Source: Bacteroidota bacterium
Lineage (GTDB): Bacteria > Bacteroidota > Bacteroidia > Chitinophagales > Chitinophagaceae
Assembly: GCA_947452905.1 (NCBI GenBank)
Contig: CANGEP010000003.1
Span: 186,001 to 250,000 of the forward strand
Length of the DNA: 64,000 bases
Direction of reading: 5' to 3'
Positions 45,137-53,620 of this stretch are shown one piece after another. The notes beneath the pieces were generated by a model that had not been told where the DNA came from, did no database searches, and was given only the letters and a program-made list of their open reading frames with translations. The stretch's first letter is position 1; each line of letters begins with the position of its first letter. Made by a program: the position numbers and the translations under genes.

Positions 45137-46849
45137 TTACTTCATAAAATATTGTACAATATAAAAAGTAATGGCTGCTAAAATTCCACTCACAGGAATG
45201 GTTAAAACCCAAGCCCATAATAAGTTAGTGGTAACGCCCCATCTTACTGCACTTAAACGTTTGGTAGCACCTACACCAATAATTGACCCTGTAATGGTAT
45301 GTGTAGTGGATACTGGGATTCCCATTTGACCCGTAAAAAATAAAGTAAAAGCGCCTGCAGTTTCTGCAGCTACTCCTTCAAGTGGTGTTACTTTAGTTAT
45401 TTTAGAGCCCATTGTTTTTACAATTTTCCAGCCACCACTCATGGTACCTAAACCAATTGCTAAATAACAAGATACGGGAACCCAACTTGGTAACTGACTA
45501 AATTCTTGGATACTACCATTGGCTATGAGTGCTGCGCCAATAATACCCATTACCTTTTGTGCATCATTTCCACCATGACCAATACTAAAAGCTGCCGAGC
45601 TAAATAGCTGTAATTTTTTGAACATATTAGCAACAGTATAAGCAGTAGGCGTTTTTACTTTTTCGATATATAAATAAATAAGCATAAATAAAATGGCAGT
45701 GCCAATAATACCATATTCAATCATCGAATTATCTGCTTTATCAATTTCGCCAGCAAAACTTTTTTCAATGTTAAAACTAGTCATTTTGCTTTTTACTTTA
45801 TCCAAATTTTTTGTTTGTAATGGATATATAGCATTCATGGCAGTAACAGCAGAGTCTAAAGAAATTTCAGAGGCTAAAAATAATTTAACAGGTGCTTTAT
45901 AGCCTTCGGTTTTATCTTTCGCAATATTATATTCTTCTTTAGCGGTTTTATTTTCAGGGGCCTGTGCCTCTAATACTAAAAAGTCGTTGGCATTGCGCAC
46001 AGCATCTTTTAGTTTACTCACCGCGGTATTATTTAACCAGCCACTATCTTTAGCGGTTTTAGCTATTTGCGCTGCTCCTAGTTTATCGTATTGAGTTAAA
46101 TAAGGATCAAGATGCGCATAAGTTTCATTTGCTTTTGCTAATTTTTCTTCATTCAATTTTAGTTTTGCTAATAAAACGGTATCTGCTTGATTTAATTTTA
46201 AATCTTCTTTTAATGTTTTAACTTCTTTTTCATACTTATCAATGCCATAAAATTTTTGAACATTTTCGTGAATTTTACTATCCTCGAAACGGTCAAACAT
46301 TAATATAGTAGCTGTGGTGGCTAAGCCAATGATCAAAAAACGCCACCAAATATTTCGCATAATGGTGACTACTGTAATAAATATTGAAATAGTCATACCA
46401 ATAATTGGAGCCAGAAATATAAATAATATCGTTTTTATTATTGTATCGGCATCAACTACTTTTGACCATGAAAAATCCCAGCCTTTTTGTAATAAAGCAT
46501 GTGTAATGGCAGCACCCGCAAAACCTCCGATTAAAGTATGAGACGAAGAGGAAGGAATACCATACCACCAAGTAAGTAAGTTCCAAAATATAGCAGCTAA
46601 TAAACCGGAAAAAATAACAGGCAAGGTAATAAAGTCTTTATATACTGTTTTACTTATAGAATTTGCTACTGCATGATCTTTAAATATCCAAAAAGCTACC
46701 GAGTTAAATAGGGCTGCCCAAAGTACTGCCTGAAAAGGGGTAAGTACTTTGGTAGATACTACAGTGGCAATGGAATTCGCAGCATCATGAAATCCATTGA
46801 TATAGTCAAATATAAGCGCAAGCGCTATAATGATAATTAATAAGGTCAT
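45137..46849 (-). CDS. pit: PiT-family inorganic phosphate transporter
   Basis: This 570-aa phosphate permease has two PiT signature halves: FDYINGFHDAANSIATVVST near the N-terminus and GHGGNDAQKVMGIIGAAL near residue 424. It imports phosphate (as metal-phosphate in known bacterial Pit proteins) with protons. A charged region of about 185 residues (about 187-373, rich in Lys, Glu, Ala) separates the TM blocks and is longer than the loop of E. coli PitA. It lies 11 bp after a DUF47 gene, its usual partner, and ends at a strong terminator. Tandem repeats upstream of the operon suggest phosphate control. Confidence 0.94.
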   Translation of the reverse strand: MTLLIIIIALALIFDYINGFHDAANSIATVVSTKVLTPFQAVLWAALFNSVAFWIFKDHAVANSISKTVYKDFITLPVIFSGLLAAIFWNLLTWWYGIPSSSSHTLIGGFAGAAITHALLQKGWDFSWSKVVDADTIIKTILFIFLAPIIGMTISIFITVVTIMRNIWWRFLIIGLATTATILMFDRFEDSKIHENVQKFYGIDKYEKEVKTLKEDLKLNQADTVLLAKLKLNEEKLAKANETYAHLDPYLTQYDKLGAAQIAKTAKDSGWLNNTAVSKLKDAVRNANDFLVLEAQAPENKTAKEEYNIAKDKTEGYKAPVKLFLASEISLDSAVTAMNAIYPLQTKNLDKVKSKMTSFNIEKSFAGEIDKADNSMIEYGIIGTAILFMLIYLYIEKVKTPTAYTVANMFKKLQLFSSAAFSIGHGGNDAQKVMGIIGAALIANGSIQEFSQLPSWVPVSCYLAIGLGTMSGGWKIVKTMGSKITKVTPLEGVAAETAGAFTLFFTGQMGIPVSTTHTITGSIIGVGATKRLSAVRWGVTTNLLWAWVLTIPVSGILAAITFYIVQYFMK

Positions 46850-46860
46850 AGTTACTTAAG

Positions 46861-47508
46861 TTAAGCGTACTTGATAATAATGGATTCAATAACGTTAGAA
46901 ACGTCTTCGATTTTATCAGTAGCAATTTCAAGTACTTGATAAATTTCTCTTTTCTTAATTACTTCTTTAAAGTCGTTTTCTTGTTCAAATAACTTTTCAA
47001 TGCTCATGTCAAATACATCATCCGCTTGGTTCTCAATACTATTTACTTTAATCATGGCTTCGGTCATCTCCTTTATATTCTTCATATTACGAAGACCCAT
47101 CACTGCTTTTTTGGTTTCAATAGTACCCTGTAAAATAAGTTCTGCTAATTTTTGAATACCTGTATCATTAGGATTTACCTTATAAAAATTTATCTTTTTA
47201 GAAGAGGCATAAATATAATCGGCTATATCATCTAATGAAGTAGCTAAGTAGTGTATATCTTCTCTATCAAAGGGAGTAATAAAATTGCGTCCTAATTCTG
47301 TGAATATATTATGTGTTAAATCGTCATTTTTATGTTCCAAATTTTCGATTTGTGCCAAAATATTAGCTCTTACATCAGCATCTGGCTCGTTTACTAATTC
47401 CTTCAATTTTACACCCATTTGTTGCACATGTTCAGCAACTTCTTCAAATAATTGAAAAAAAACGCGGTCCTTAGGAAGGAAGATCTTCATGATTGAATTA
47501 AAGTCCAT
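46861..47508 (-). CDS. DUF47 (PhoU-like) partner of the phosphate transporter
   Basis: This protein of about 215 aa is all-helical and PhoU-like: IFLPKDRVFFQLFEEVAEHV, then ENLEHKNDDLTHNIFTELGR, FITPFDREDIHYLATSLDDI and a closing IATDKIEDVSNVIESIIIKY. The FDREDI and DxxxD segments are the metal-binding signatures. DUF47 proteins are encoded beside PiT transporters and modulate them. The open frame runs back to 47709 but that extension has no family similarity and covers a hairpin and repeats, so I set the start at the ATG at 47508 (47490 is also possible). Confidence 0.88.
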   Translation of the reverse strand: MDFNSIMKIFLPKDRVFFQLFEEVAEHVQQMGVKLKELVNEPDADVRANILAQIENLEHKNDDLTHNIFTELGRNFITPFDREDIHYLATSLDDIADYIYASSKKINFYKVNPNDTGIQKLAELILQGTIETKKAVMGLRNMKNIKEMTEAMIKVNSIENQADDVFDMSIEKLFEQENDFKEVIKKREIYQVLEIATDKIEDVSNVIESIIIKYA

Positions 47509-47568
47509 AAAAGTGTTTTTAATAAGGCCTAAAATTCTGATTTTGAGCCCTAAACGGGGTAATTCTAA

Positions 47569-47590
47569 TGTTACCAAATTGTTACCAAAT
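47569..47590 (-). promoter_or_regulatory. Tandem 11-bp repeat (Pho-box-like) upstream of DUF47-pit
   Basis: Two perfect adjacent copies of TGTTACCAAAT (read on the plus strand) lie 61 bp before the DUF47 start. Two 11-bp direct repeats are the architecture of PhoB/PhoP sites, and the downstream genes handle phosphate. Binding by a PhoB-type regulator is inference. Confidence 0.55.
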
Positions 47591-47629
47591 TGAGTTAAAA
47601 TGGCCAAGGGAGATTCATTTAGTAGTAAC

Positions 47630-47661
47630 AAAAAAGGAGTCGGGTAAAACCCGACTCCTTT
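47630..47661 (-). terminator. Orphan terminator-like hairpin
   Basis: The perfect 13-bp stem AAAGGAGTCGGGT/ACCCGACTCCTTT (47633-47645 with 47649-47661) ends in a T run on the minus strand. No coding gene lies upstream on that strand, so it would end a non-coding transcript or a leader beginning between about 47662 and 47829. Confidence 0.6.
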
Positions 47662-47829
47662 ACAAAATCCATAGCTTTCCCCCAAAAGCTGAAGCAATAA
47701 TAGCTCCACTTGAATTTCTTAATAGGCAATTATGTAAACTATTAAGACTCGTAATAGGTTATTTCTTATCTTTAATAGCTTTTATTCATAATATAATGGG
47801 TTATTTACCTTTATTTTAATTGATTATCA

Positions 47830-49233
47830 ATGAATTATAAAATTAGACAATTTTTATTTATTTACGTCTTACTTCTAGGTTTTGGAGCCCAAAAACTAGA
47901 TGCGCAGTATCTGGATACTGCATATAAGGTTCCTAAAACCAATTTTTTACAACATATATTAGAGAGTAAAAGTGAAAACTTAGATATTACTCTTTCAAAG
48001 GAGAATAAACTTATTCCCACAGTAGGAACCCTGGTAGAAAGTAATGCGCAAGAGTTAATAAAATATAAAAATGACTTATTTGTGCTTATATCCCAAACAG
48101 GGTTTATTTATCAATTCATAAATGCCGATTCGAGTCAAGCCTTTTTTAGAAAACTCGACCGGACCATTAACCTAAATTATAATATTAATTGTAGAAATCT
48201 AGTTTATCAAAACCAGATTTATAGTTATGGGGGATATGGATTTTGGAAAACTAATGGTCATCTTAGAAAATTTAACAAAGAAGACCATGAATGGGATATC
48301 ATACCTACTAATATTGAGGTGATTAATTCCGATCAAATTTGGGTAGATACAAAATTGGGTCGTTTGTACGTGCCTTTTCAAAGAATTGTTAATGCAGGTT
48401 TAGCTGGACCCGAAAACATAAAAGGACAAATAAACAGAGATAGTTATTATTTAGATATACAACAAAAACAATGGGTTAAGTTGGGAAGCCTATCTGATAA
48501 GGCAAACGATATTTTACTTATCAGTACCAGTTCTGGAACTTTAAATGTAGAAAATGGTTTTATCACCGTATCTAATGATCAAACCTACTATTTTGATTTT
48601 ATTCATAATAAAATATACAAATCCAAAAGCGCCGAACTTAACCAATTCTTAATTCGTAGAGTTGAGTTTTCCAATATGTTTTATGAAAATGGGTTTATTT
48701 ATAGTTATAAATTAAACACTGGAGAATTTGTAAAATATCCTCTAAATCTTAATTCCTTTGAACTTATTAGTGATTCCATTTGGGGTTATGAATCGATGGT
48801 TATTTATATCACCATTGGTTTAATAGTCTTAACTAGTATAATTATATTTTCTATTTGGTTTTTTAATCGAAGCGTAAAAAGAAAGTTAGAAGCAGCGCAG
48901 CTTCAAATTTTAAAATCAAAATCGGTAACACAAGCTTTTGTAGGTACCGAATTAGCTTTGATTGATTTATTGTTAAAAGCAGCTCAAAAAAATACCAGAG
49001 TAGATATACATGATATTAATCATGTTTTGGGCATCAAAGATAAAAATATTGGCTTGCAAAAAAAGGTAAGAAGTGATACCATGAATGCAATTAACGAAAA
49101 GTATCATTTTATTACACAGTCTAAGATAAATCTTATAGCTAGTGTTAGAAAAGAGGACGATAAAAGATTTTTTGAATATTTTGTTGAACCATCTGAGCTA
49201 TCTGCTATTAAAAGAATCATAGAAAAAAACTAA
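47830..49233 (+). CDS. Membrane-tethered regulator: beta-propeller-like sensor plus C-terminal HTH-like domain
   Basis: This 467-aa protein has a signal peptide or first TM (to about 25, LDAQ), an extracytoplasmic domain of about 295 residues, one TM (about 323-345, YITIGLIVLTSIIIFSIWFF) and a cytoplasmic tail. The outer domain has Kelch-like strands (YSYGGYGFWKTNGHLRKFNK, then EWDIIP). The tail (about 366-440) holds TELALIDLLLKAAQKNTRV, DINHVLGIKDKNI and QKKVRSDTMNAINEKY. This looks like a winged-helix DNA-binding domain found in other Bacteroidota one-component membrane regulators. No kinase motifs. It is divergent from the phosphate operon and upstream of the HmuR/HmuY-like pair. Targets unknown. 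Confidence 0.62.
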   Translation: MNYKIRQFLFIYVLLLGFGAQKLDAQYLDTAYKVPKTNFLQHILESKSENLDITLSKENKLIPTVGTLVESNAQELIKYKNDLFVLISQTGFIYQFINADSSQAFFRKLDRTINLNYNINCRNLVYQNQIYSYGGYGFWKTNGHLRKFNKEDHEWDIIPTNIEVINSDQIWVDTKLGRLYVPFQRIVNAGLAGPENIKGQINRDSYYLDIQQKQWVKLGSLSDKANDILLISTSSGTLNVENGFITVSNDQTYYFDFIHNKIYKSKSAELNQFLIRRVEFSNMFYENGFIYSYKLNTGEFVKYPLNLNSFELISDSIWGYESMVIYITIGLIVLTSIIIFSIWFFNRSVKRKLEAAQLQILKSKSVTQAFVGTELALIDLLLKAAQKNTRVDIHDINHVLGIKDKNIGLQKKVRSDTMNAINEKYHFITQSKINLIASVRKEDDKRFFEYFVEPSELSAIKRIIEKN

Positions 49234-49255
49234 TGTCATAATACTGTCATTTTAT
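49234..49255 (+). promoter_or_regulatory. Pho-box-like direct repeat upstream of the HmuR-like gene
   Basis: TGTCATAATAC is followed directly by TGTCATTTTAT, giving TGTCAT twice at an 11-bp step. This closely resembles the E. coli Pho box (CTGTCATAAAACTGTCA). It starts directly after the regulator stop codon and about 70 bp before the start at 49326. Function is inferred. Confidence 0.45.
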
Positions 49256-49260
49256 GGGCA

Positions 49261-49288
49261 TTTAGTTGCAATTAATTGCACAACTAAA
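49261..49288 (+). repeat. Interrupted inverted repeat upstream of the HmuR-like gene
   Basis: The arms TTTAGTTGCAATT and AATTGCACAACTAAA are complementary apart from a 2-nt bulge. It lacks a following T run, so it is more likely an operator or leader hairpin than a terminator. Confidence 0.45.
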
Positions 49289-49325
49289 ATGATTTATGTA
49301 AAGGCTGATGCAATTTTGCATTAGC

Positions 49326-51413
49326 ATGAAAAAAGTAATATTTTTTATATTTTTTCTTTTCCCTATTATTTTGTTTTCACAGGCAAAATGGACGAAAGAC
49401 ACCTTGCAGTTTCAAGGGGATACAGTGGTGGTAACCGCTACAAAAACAGAGCGAAAGCTTAGTAACAGCACAGTTCCTGTAACTATTATTGGCAATAAGC
49501 AAATACGAGAAACTGGTTCATTAAGGCTTACTGATATTTTAAAAGAACAACCGGGCCTGATTATTACTAGTGGTTTTGGAGCAGGAGTACAATTGCAAGG
49601 GTTAAATCCTGATTATACTATTATTTTAATAAATGGAGAGCCCTTAGTAGGTCGAACTGCCGGTGTTTTAGATTTAAACAGAATTTCCTTAGGCAATATT
49701 AAAAAAATTGAAATAGTTAAAGGTCCATCCTCGAGCTTATATGGAAGTGAAGCAATGGCTGGAGTGGTTAATATAATCACTGAGGCAAATTCAAATATCC
49801 CTTTACAAGCAAATTTTCGTTATGGTACTTATCAAACTGTAGATGCTGGAGTTAGCCAAACAGCACAAAACAATACTAACTTTTATCAAGGCTATTATAA
49901 TTATTTTTCAACCAATGGTTATAGTATTAGACCCAATAGTTCAAGTAGGGTTACGACACCTATAGAAAGAGTAACTATAAACCAACAATACAAACATTAT
50001 TTTGGGGCGAATACACAACTATTAGTGGGGGCAAGATTTACCGATGAGCAAATTCAAAATAATATTTCAGTAAGTAATGGAGGTATAACTATCAATTCAA
50101 ATGGTAAAGAGCATAATAGTGATTATAATTTGAATGCAAGTTTAAATCACAGTTTTTCTAATCATCTCAAAACTAGCTTTAGAACTTATCTAACTAATTA
50201 TAATGCCAAACAATATTTGTTAACCTTATCTGGCGAACCTTATTATGATTTATTAAATCACTTATTTAAAAGGATCGAAAACCAGACGGATTGGAATATA
50301 AATTCAAAAACCACTTTACTTGTTGGAGCTGGCTCGGTGTGGGAGGGAGTAAAAAGTACCCGTTATGATAGTGAACATATCAGAAAAAATAATACCAATT
50401 CTTATGCTTTTACGCAAATAGAGTATAATCCAAGTGCCAAGATTATTATGATTGGTGGTGTAAGATTTGATCATAATGAAACATATGCGTCTGCCTTAAG
50501 CCCTAAATTTTCGATTTTGTATAAATTAAATGCTAAAAATAAAATAAGACTAAGTGTTGGACAAGGTTTTAAAGCTCCAGATTTTAGACAACTGTATTTA
50601 GATTTTACCAATGCCGCCGCTGGCGGGTATAGTGTTTTTGGAACTGTACAGGCACAAAAAGTAATCGAGCAGTTAAATGCACTTGGACAAATTGGTATTT
50701 TGTATGATAATTTTTATCAATTAAAAACCTTACAACCAGAATTCTCTACAGGGTTACATATGAGTTGGGAATATGAGCCTAGCACAAGTACCCAATTTAG
50801 TTTTCAATTATTTAGAAATGATATCAACAACCTTATACAAGTACAACAAGTAGGTGCTTATAAAACAGGTGCACAAATATTTAGCTATTTAAATATTGGA
50901 AGAGCATTTACACAAGGCATAGAGCTGGAATATAAAAAATCTATAAACACACAATGGTTGATTAGTGGGGGGTATCAATATTTACAAACAGGCGATAAGG
51001 ATCAGATTGCTCAAATAAAAGCAGGTACCGTATATACAAGAGATGCCTATGGGTTTAGTAAAAGATTATCATTAATTGATTATGTAGGGCTTCCCAATAA
51101 TAGCACTCACAAAGGACAAGTAAAAATAGTTTACAATAATACTAAAGGTGTTTTTGTAAATTTTAGAGCTATATATCGAAGCGAATGGGCGGTAAATAAT
51201 ACCAATGGTAACGAAGTTTTTGACAAAGGAGACAGCTTTGCCAAAGGATATATTTCCCTACACAGTAGTATGGGGAAGCAGTTTTCCAATCAATTTTCAG
51301 CACAAGTAGGCTGCGATAATATGACCAATTATATTGATGCTGCAAATTTGCCCAATTTACCCGGAAGAACATTTTATATCAGTTTAAAATATCAATTCAC
51401 ATTCAAAAAATAA
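49326..51413 (+). CDS. hmuR: HmuR-like TonB-dependent receptor
   Basis: This 695-aa TonB receptor starts at the ATG at 49326, which begins the signal peptide (MKKVIFFIFFLFPIILFSQ); the ATG at 49308 adds six residues. The plug has VVVTATKTERKLSNSTVPVT, INGEPLVGRTAG and IEIVKGPSSSLYGSEAMAGV. In the barrel, GFKAPDFRQLYLDF resembles the FRAP box of haem receptors, with LQPEFSTG in the place of the NPNL box. The next gene, 5 bp later, is HmuY-like, so haem uptake is the leading inference. A Pho-box-like repeat upstream makes other cargo possible. A -7-like CAATTTTG ends 7 nt before the ATG. Confidence 0.86.
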   Translation: MKKVIFFIFFLFPIILFSQAKWTKDTLQFQGDTVVVTATKTERKLSNSTVPVTIIGNKQIRETGSLRLTDILKEQPGLIITSGFGAGVQLQGLNPDYTIILINGEPLVGRTAGVLDLNRISLGNIKKIEIVKGPSSSLYGSEAMAGVVNIITEANSNIPLQANFRYGTYQTVDAGVSQTAQNNTNFYQGYYNYFSTNGYSIRPNSSSRVTTPIERVTINQQYKHYFGANTQLLVGARFTDEQIQNNISVSNGGITINSNGKEHNSDYNLNASLNHSFSNHLKTSFRTYLTNYNAKQYLLTLSGEPYYDLLNHLFKRIENQTDWNINSKTTLLVGAGSVWEGVKSTRYDSEHIRKNNTNSYAFTQIEYNPSAKIIMIGGVRFDHNETYASALSPKFSILYKLNAKNKIRLSVGQGFKAPDFRQLYLDFTNAAAGGYSVFGTVQAQKVIEQLNALGQIGILYDNFYQLKTLQPEFSTGLHMSWEYEPSTSTQFSFQLFRNDINNLIQVQQVGAYKTGAQIFSYLNIGRAFTQGIELEYKKSINTQWLISGGYQYLQTGDKDQIAQIKAGTVYTRDAYGFSKRLSLIDYVGLPNNSTHKGQVKIVYNNTKGVFVNFRAIYRSEWAVNNTNGNEVFDKGDSFAKGYISLHSSMGKQFSNQFSAQVGCDNMTNYIDAANLPNLPGRTFYISLKYQFTFKK

Positions 51414-51417
51414 ATTT

Positions 51418-52062
51418 ATGCGTAACCAATTTTTAAGTCTCAGTTTTATTGTTTTAAGTAGTATTACTTTTTTTGCATGTACAAAATCAGATGAAACCAC
51501 TGCTGTTGTTATTACCGCTCAAACAGTGTCTGATTTACCAGCCGATACGGTAACAGGTTTAAGTGCTCAAGGGATTCCTTTAACCAATGGTAAGTTTACT
51601 TTTTATAGTTTAGAAAATAATAAAATTGTTGCCAATACAGATAGTGCATCTACTAAATGGGATATTGCATTAATGGCCACCAAAATTTTAACCAACGCAG
51701 GTACCAGTGGTCCAGGTATGGGAGGTGCATTTGTGTACAATGGTCTATTTACTGATTTAAAAACTATTCCTACCGATTCTGTTTTTAAAACAGATAATGC
51801 CCCTGCTTCTTATGCTATTACCTATGGAAGTGGCAAAGGTTGGTATTCTTATGATCAGCTAACAAGTTTAATTACACCTTTGGCTGGACGTGTTTTAGTT
51901 ATACGAACAGCTTCAGGTAAATATGCCAAAATCGAGATTGTAAGTTATTATAAAGGAGGAGTTACTTTACCTGCAACTGCTTCTGATATCGATAAATTAA
52001 ACAAACAACGTTATTATACATTTCGTTTTATGTATCAACCCAATGGCACTAAAACATTTTAG
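51418..52062 (+). CDS. hmuY: HmuY-family lipoprotein
   Basis: This 214-aa lipoprotein has lipobox FFAC (C21). The mature domain has the HmuY pattern: FTFYSLENNKIV, TKWDIALMATKILTNAGTSG, GMGGAFVYNGLFTDL, GWYSYD and VLVIRTASGKYAKIEIVSYY. Porphyromonas HmuY is a surface haemophore that hands haem to HmuR, and here the receptor gene is directly upstream (gap 4 bp). Homologues vary in the haem ligands and some do not bind haem, so the ligand is not certain. The operon ends with a strong terminator. Confidence 0.85.
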   Translation: MRNQFLSLSFIVLSSITFFACTKSDETTAVVITAQTVSDLPADTVTGLSAQGIPLTNGKFTFYSLENNKIVANTDSASTKWDIALMATKILTNAGTSGPGMGGAFVYNGLFTDLKTIPTDSVFKTDNAPASYAITYGSGKGWYSYDQLTSLITPLAGRVLVIRTASGKYAKIEIVSYYKGGVTLPATASDIDKLNKQRYYTFRFMYQPNGTKTF

Positions 52063-52072
52063 TTTAGGAATG

Positions 52073-52125
52073 CTTTTCCCCCAAAAGTAAAGGGGCCCGC
52101 TTGCGGGCCCCTTATTTGTTTTATG
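52073..52125 (+). terminator. Double hairpin ending the HmuR/HmuY-like operon
   Basis: A small hairpin CTTTT-CCCCC-AAAAG (52073-52087) is followed by a GC-rich terminator AAGGGGCCCGC/GCGGGCCCCTT (52090-52113) and a T-rich tail (ATTTGTTTTA). Confidence 0.88.
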
Positions 52126-52143
52126 TGAAATCACTTTCTACAA

Positions 52144-53610
52144 TTATCTTTCCAATTTAAAATTAACATCTGTTGCAGGACGCTTAGGGGCATTGGCTAC
52201 TTTATAACCCGTACGGTACATCCAATCCGCCATCTTTTTTAATTTAGGATAATTAATATTTTCTGCATTGTCAGATGGAGTATGGTAATCATCGTGTAAT
52301 AATGAGGTATACATAATTGCAGGAATACCTAATCTAGCATATGGTACATGATCACTTCTAAAATACCAGCCTTCGACATGAGTTACTTTATCATAAGTAG
52401 TATCTAATTTAAATTTAGGCCCTTCATTATTAGCAGCAATTAACATATTAATTAATTCTTGAGAATTTCGGTGTGGCACTTGCATACCAAGAACAGCAGC
52501 ACTATCGGTATTATTTCGACCAATCATATCACCATTTAATACGGCTACTATATTTTTTATAGGGACTGTAGGATGAGCGCTATAATATCTCGATCCTAAT
52601 AAACCTCTTTCTTCGGCCCCATGAATCACAAATAAAACGGAACGTTTAGGAGGGTTTTTAACAAAGGCTCTAGCATTGGATAACATTGCAACATCTACAC
52701 TACCATTATCGTCAGCCCCATAATAAGTAGAGTCGTTATGAATCGCATTTCTGATACCATGGGCATCTTGGTGTCCACTATACAATAAATATTCGTTTTT
52801 TAATTTTGGATCAGTACCGGGTATAAAACCTATAATGTTTACAGAAGGATATTCAAATTGTTTTACCATAATACTTGCATTAAAATTAGCATTAGGTGCG
52901 GCAATTTCTTTTTTCATATTGCTATGTACCCAAATTACTGGAACAGTGCTGGTTACATTTACATTAGGTCCCCCATCAATATCATAAGAGCCTCTTTTAA
53001 AATTTTCGGAGGCGTCATCCCAAGCTTTCTCAGCAATTTCATCGGCAATAATAATGAGCGCTGCAGCACCTTTGCGAATAATAGGCATGCCATATTTGGT
53101 TAGTACACTGCGGCTATAGCGCCAAGTGGGTAAGGAAACATTTAAGTTGATTCCTAAAGAAGATGCTTCAATGGCCACTACTTTATTTTTAATGTCTAAT
53201 TTATTAGTATCAATCTTAGCGCCATTTCCTAAGTATACAATAGGGGAGGCAAAATTAACATTGGCCATTTGTGCTACCTGAACATCACTCCATAAGTTAA
53301 GTGTGGTGTTATTTATTTTAAGTATCGATTTTTCGTCGATATGATTACGCCATAAAGTAAAAAATTGCAAATAGGTACCATCATCGCCAGCAGGTTTTAA
53401 TCCTATTGCTCGGTATTTTTCCACCAACCACATGGAAGCCTTTAACTCATCCAGGGTACCAGCAGAGCGCCCTCTGAAATGGGCATCTGCTAAATCATAC
53501 AAATCTTTTTTTAAGTCGGCTTCTTTTATAAGAGATAAGCCTGGAGGCGTTTGTGCTAGTAGGCATTGACTAAATAAAGCCAATAATGCTATGTTAAAAA
53601 TTTTTTTCAT
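52144..53610 (-). CDS. Secreted M28 peptidase with PA-like insert
   Basis: This 488-aa zinc peptidase starts at the ATG at 53610, which begins the signal peptide (MKKIFNIALLALFSQCLLAQ); the longer frame has 27 extra unlikely residues. A PA-like domain (about 110-230) precedes the catalytic part. Metal residues: LLYSGHQDAHG (His, Asp), YGADDNGSVD (Asp), HGAEERGLLG (Glu, Glu), LNGDMIGRN (Asp) and HDDYHTPSD (His). It acts as an aminopeptidase outside the cytoplasm. It follows the DUF4442 gene by 10 bp, so the two are probably co-transcribed. Confidence 0.91.
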   Translation of the reverse strand: MKKIFNIALLALFSQCLLAQTPPGLSLIKEADLKKDLYDLADAHFRGRSAGTLDELKASMWLVEKYRAIGLKPAGDDGTYLQFFTLWRNHIDEKSILKINNTTLNLWSDVQVAQMANVNFASPIVYLGNGAKIDTNKLDIKNKVVAIEASSLGINLNVSLPTWRYSRSVLTKYGMPIIRKGAAALIIIADEIAEKAWDDASENFKRGSYDIDGGPNVNVTSTVPVIWVHSNMKKEIAAPNANFNASIMVKQFEYPSVNIIGFIPGTDPKLKNEYLLYSGHQDAHGIRNAIHNDSTYYGADDNGSVDVAMLSNARAFVKNPPKRSVLFVIHGAEERGLLGSRYYSAHPTVPIKNIVAVLNGDMIGRNNTDSAAVLGMQVPHRNSQELINMLIAANNEGPKFKLDTTYDKVTHVEGWYFRSDHVPYARLGIPAIMYTSLLHDDYHTPSDNAENINYPKLKKMADWMYRTGYKVANAPKRPATDVNFKLER

Positions 53611-53620
53611 AGGGTATAAT

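Larger units (their letters stand above)
47509..47829. other. 321-bp divergent intergenic region
   Basis: This gap between the DUF47 gene and the membrane-tethered regulator holds no convincing gene. It contains the tandem repeat at 47569-47590, a 13-bp-stem terminator-like hairpin (47630-47661), and a small hairpin with a C-rich loop (47673-47690). An AT-rich stretch runs up to 47829. No perfect TAnnTTTG box was found on either strand. Confidence 0.6.

Noticed and set aside
47509-47709. N-terminal extension of the DUF47 reading frame
   Set aside because: The extra 67 residues have no family similarity and would cover a terminator-like hairpin and the tandem 11-mer; DUF47 proteins begin near the IFLPKDRVFF segment.
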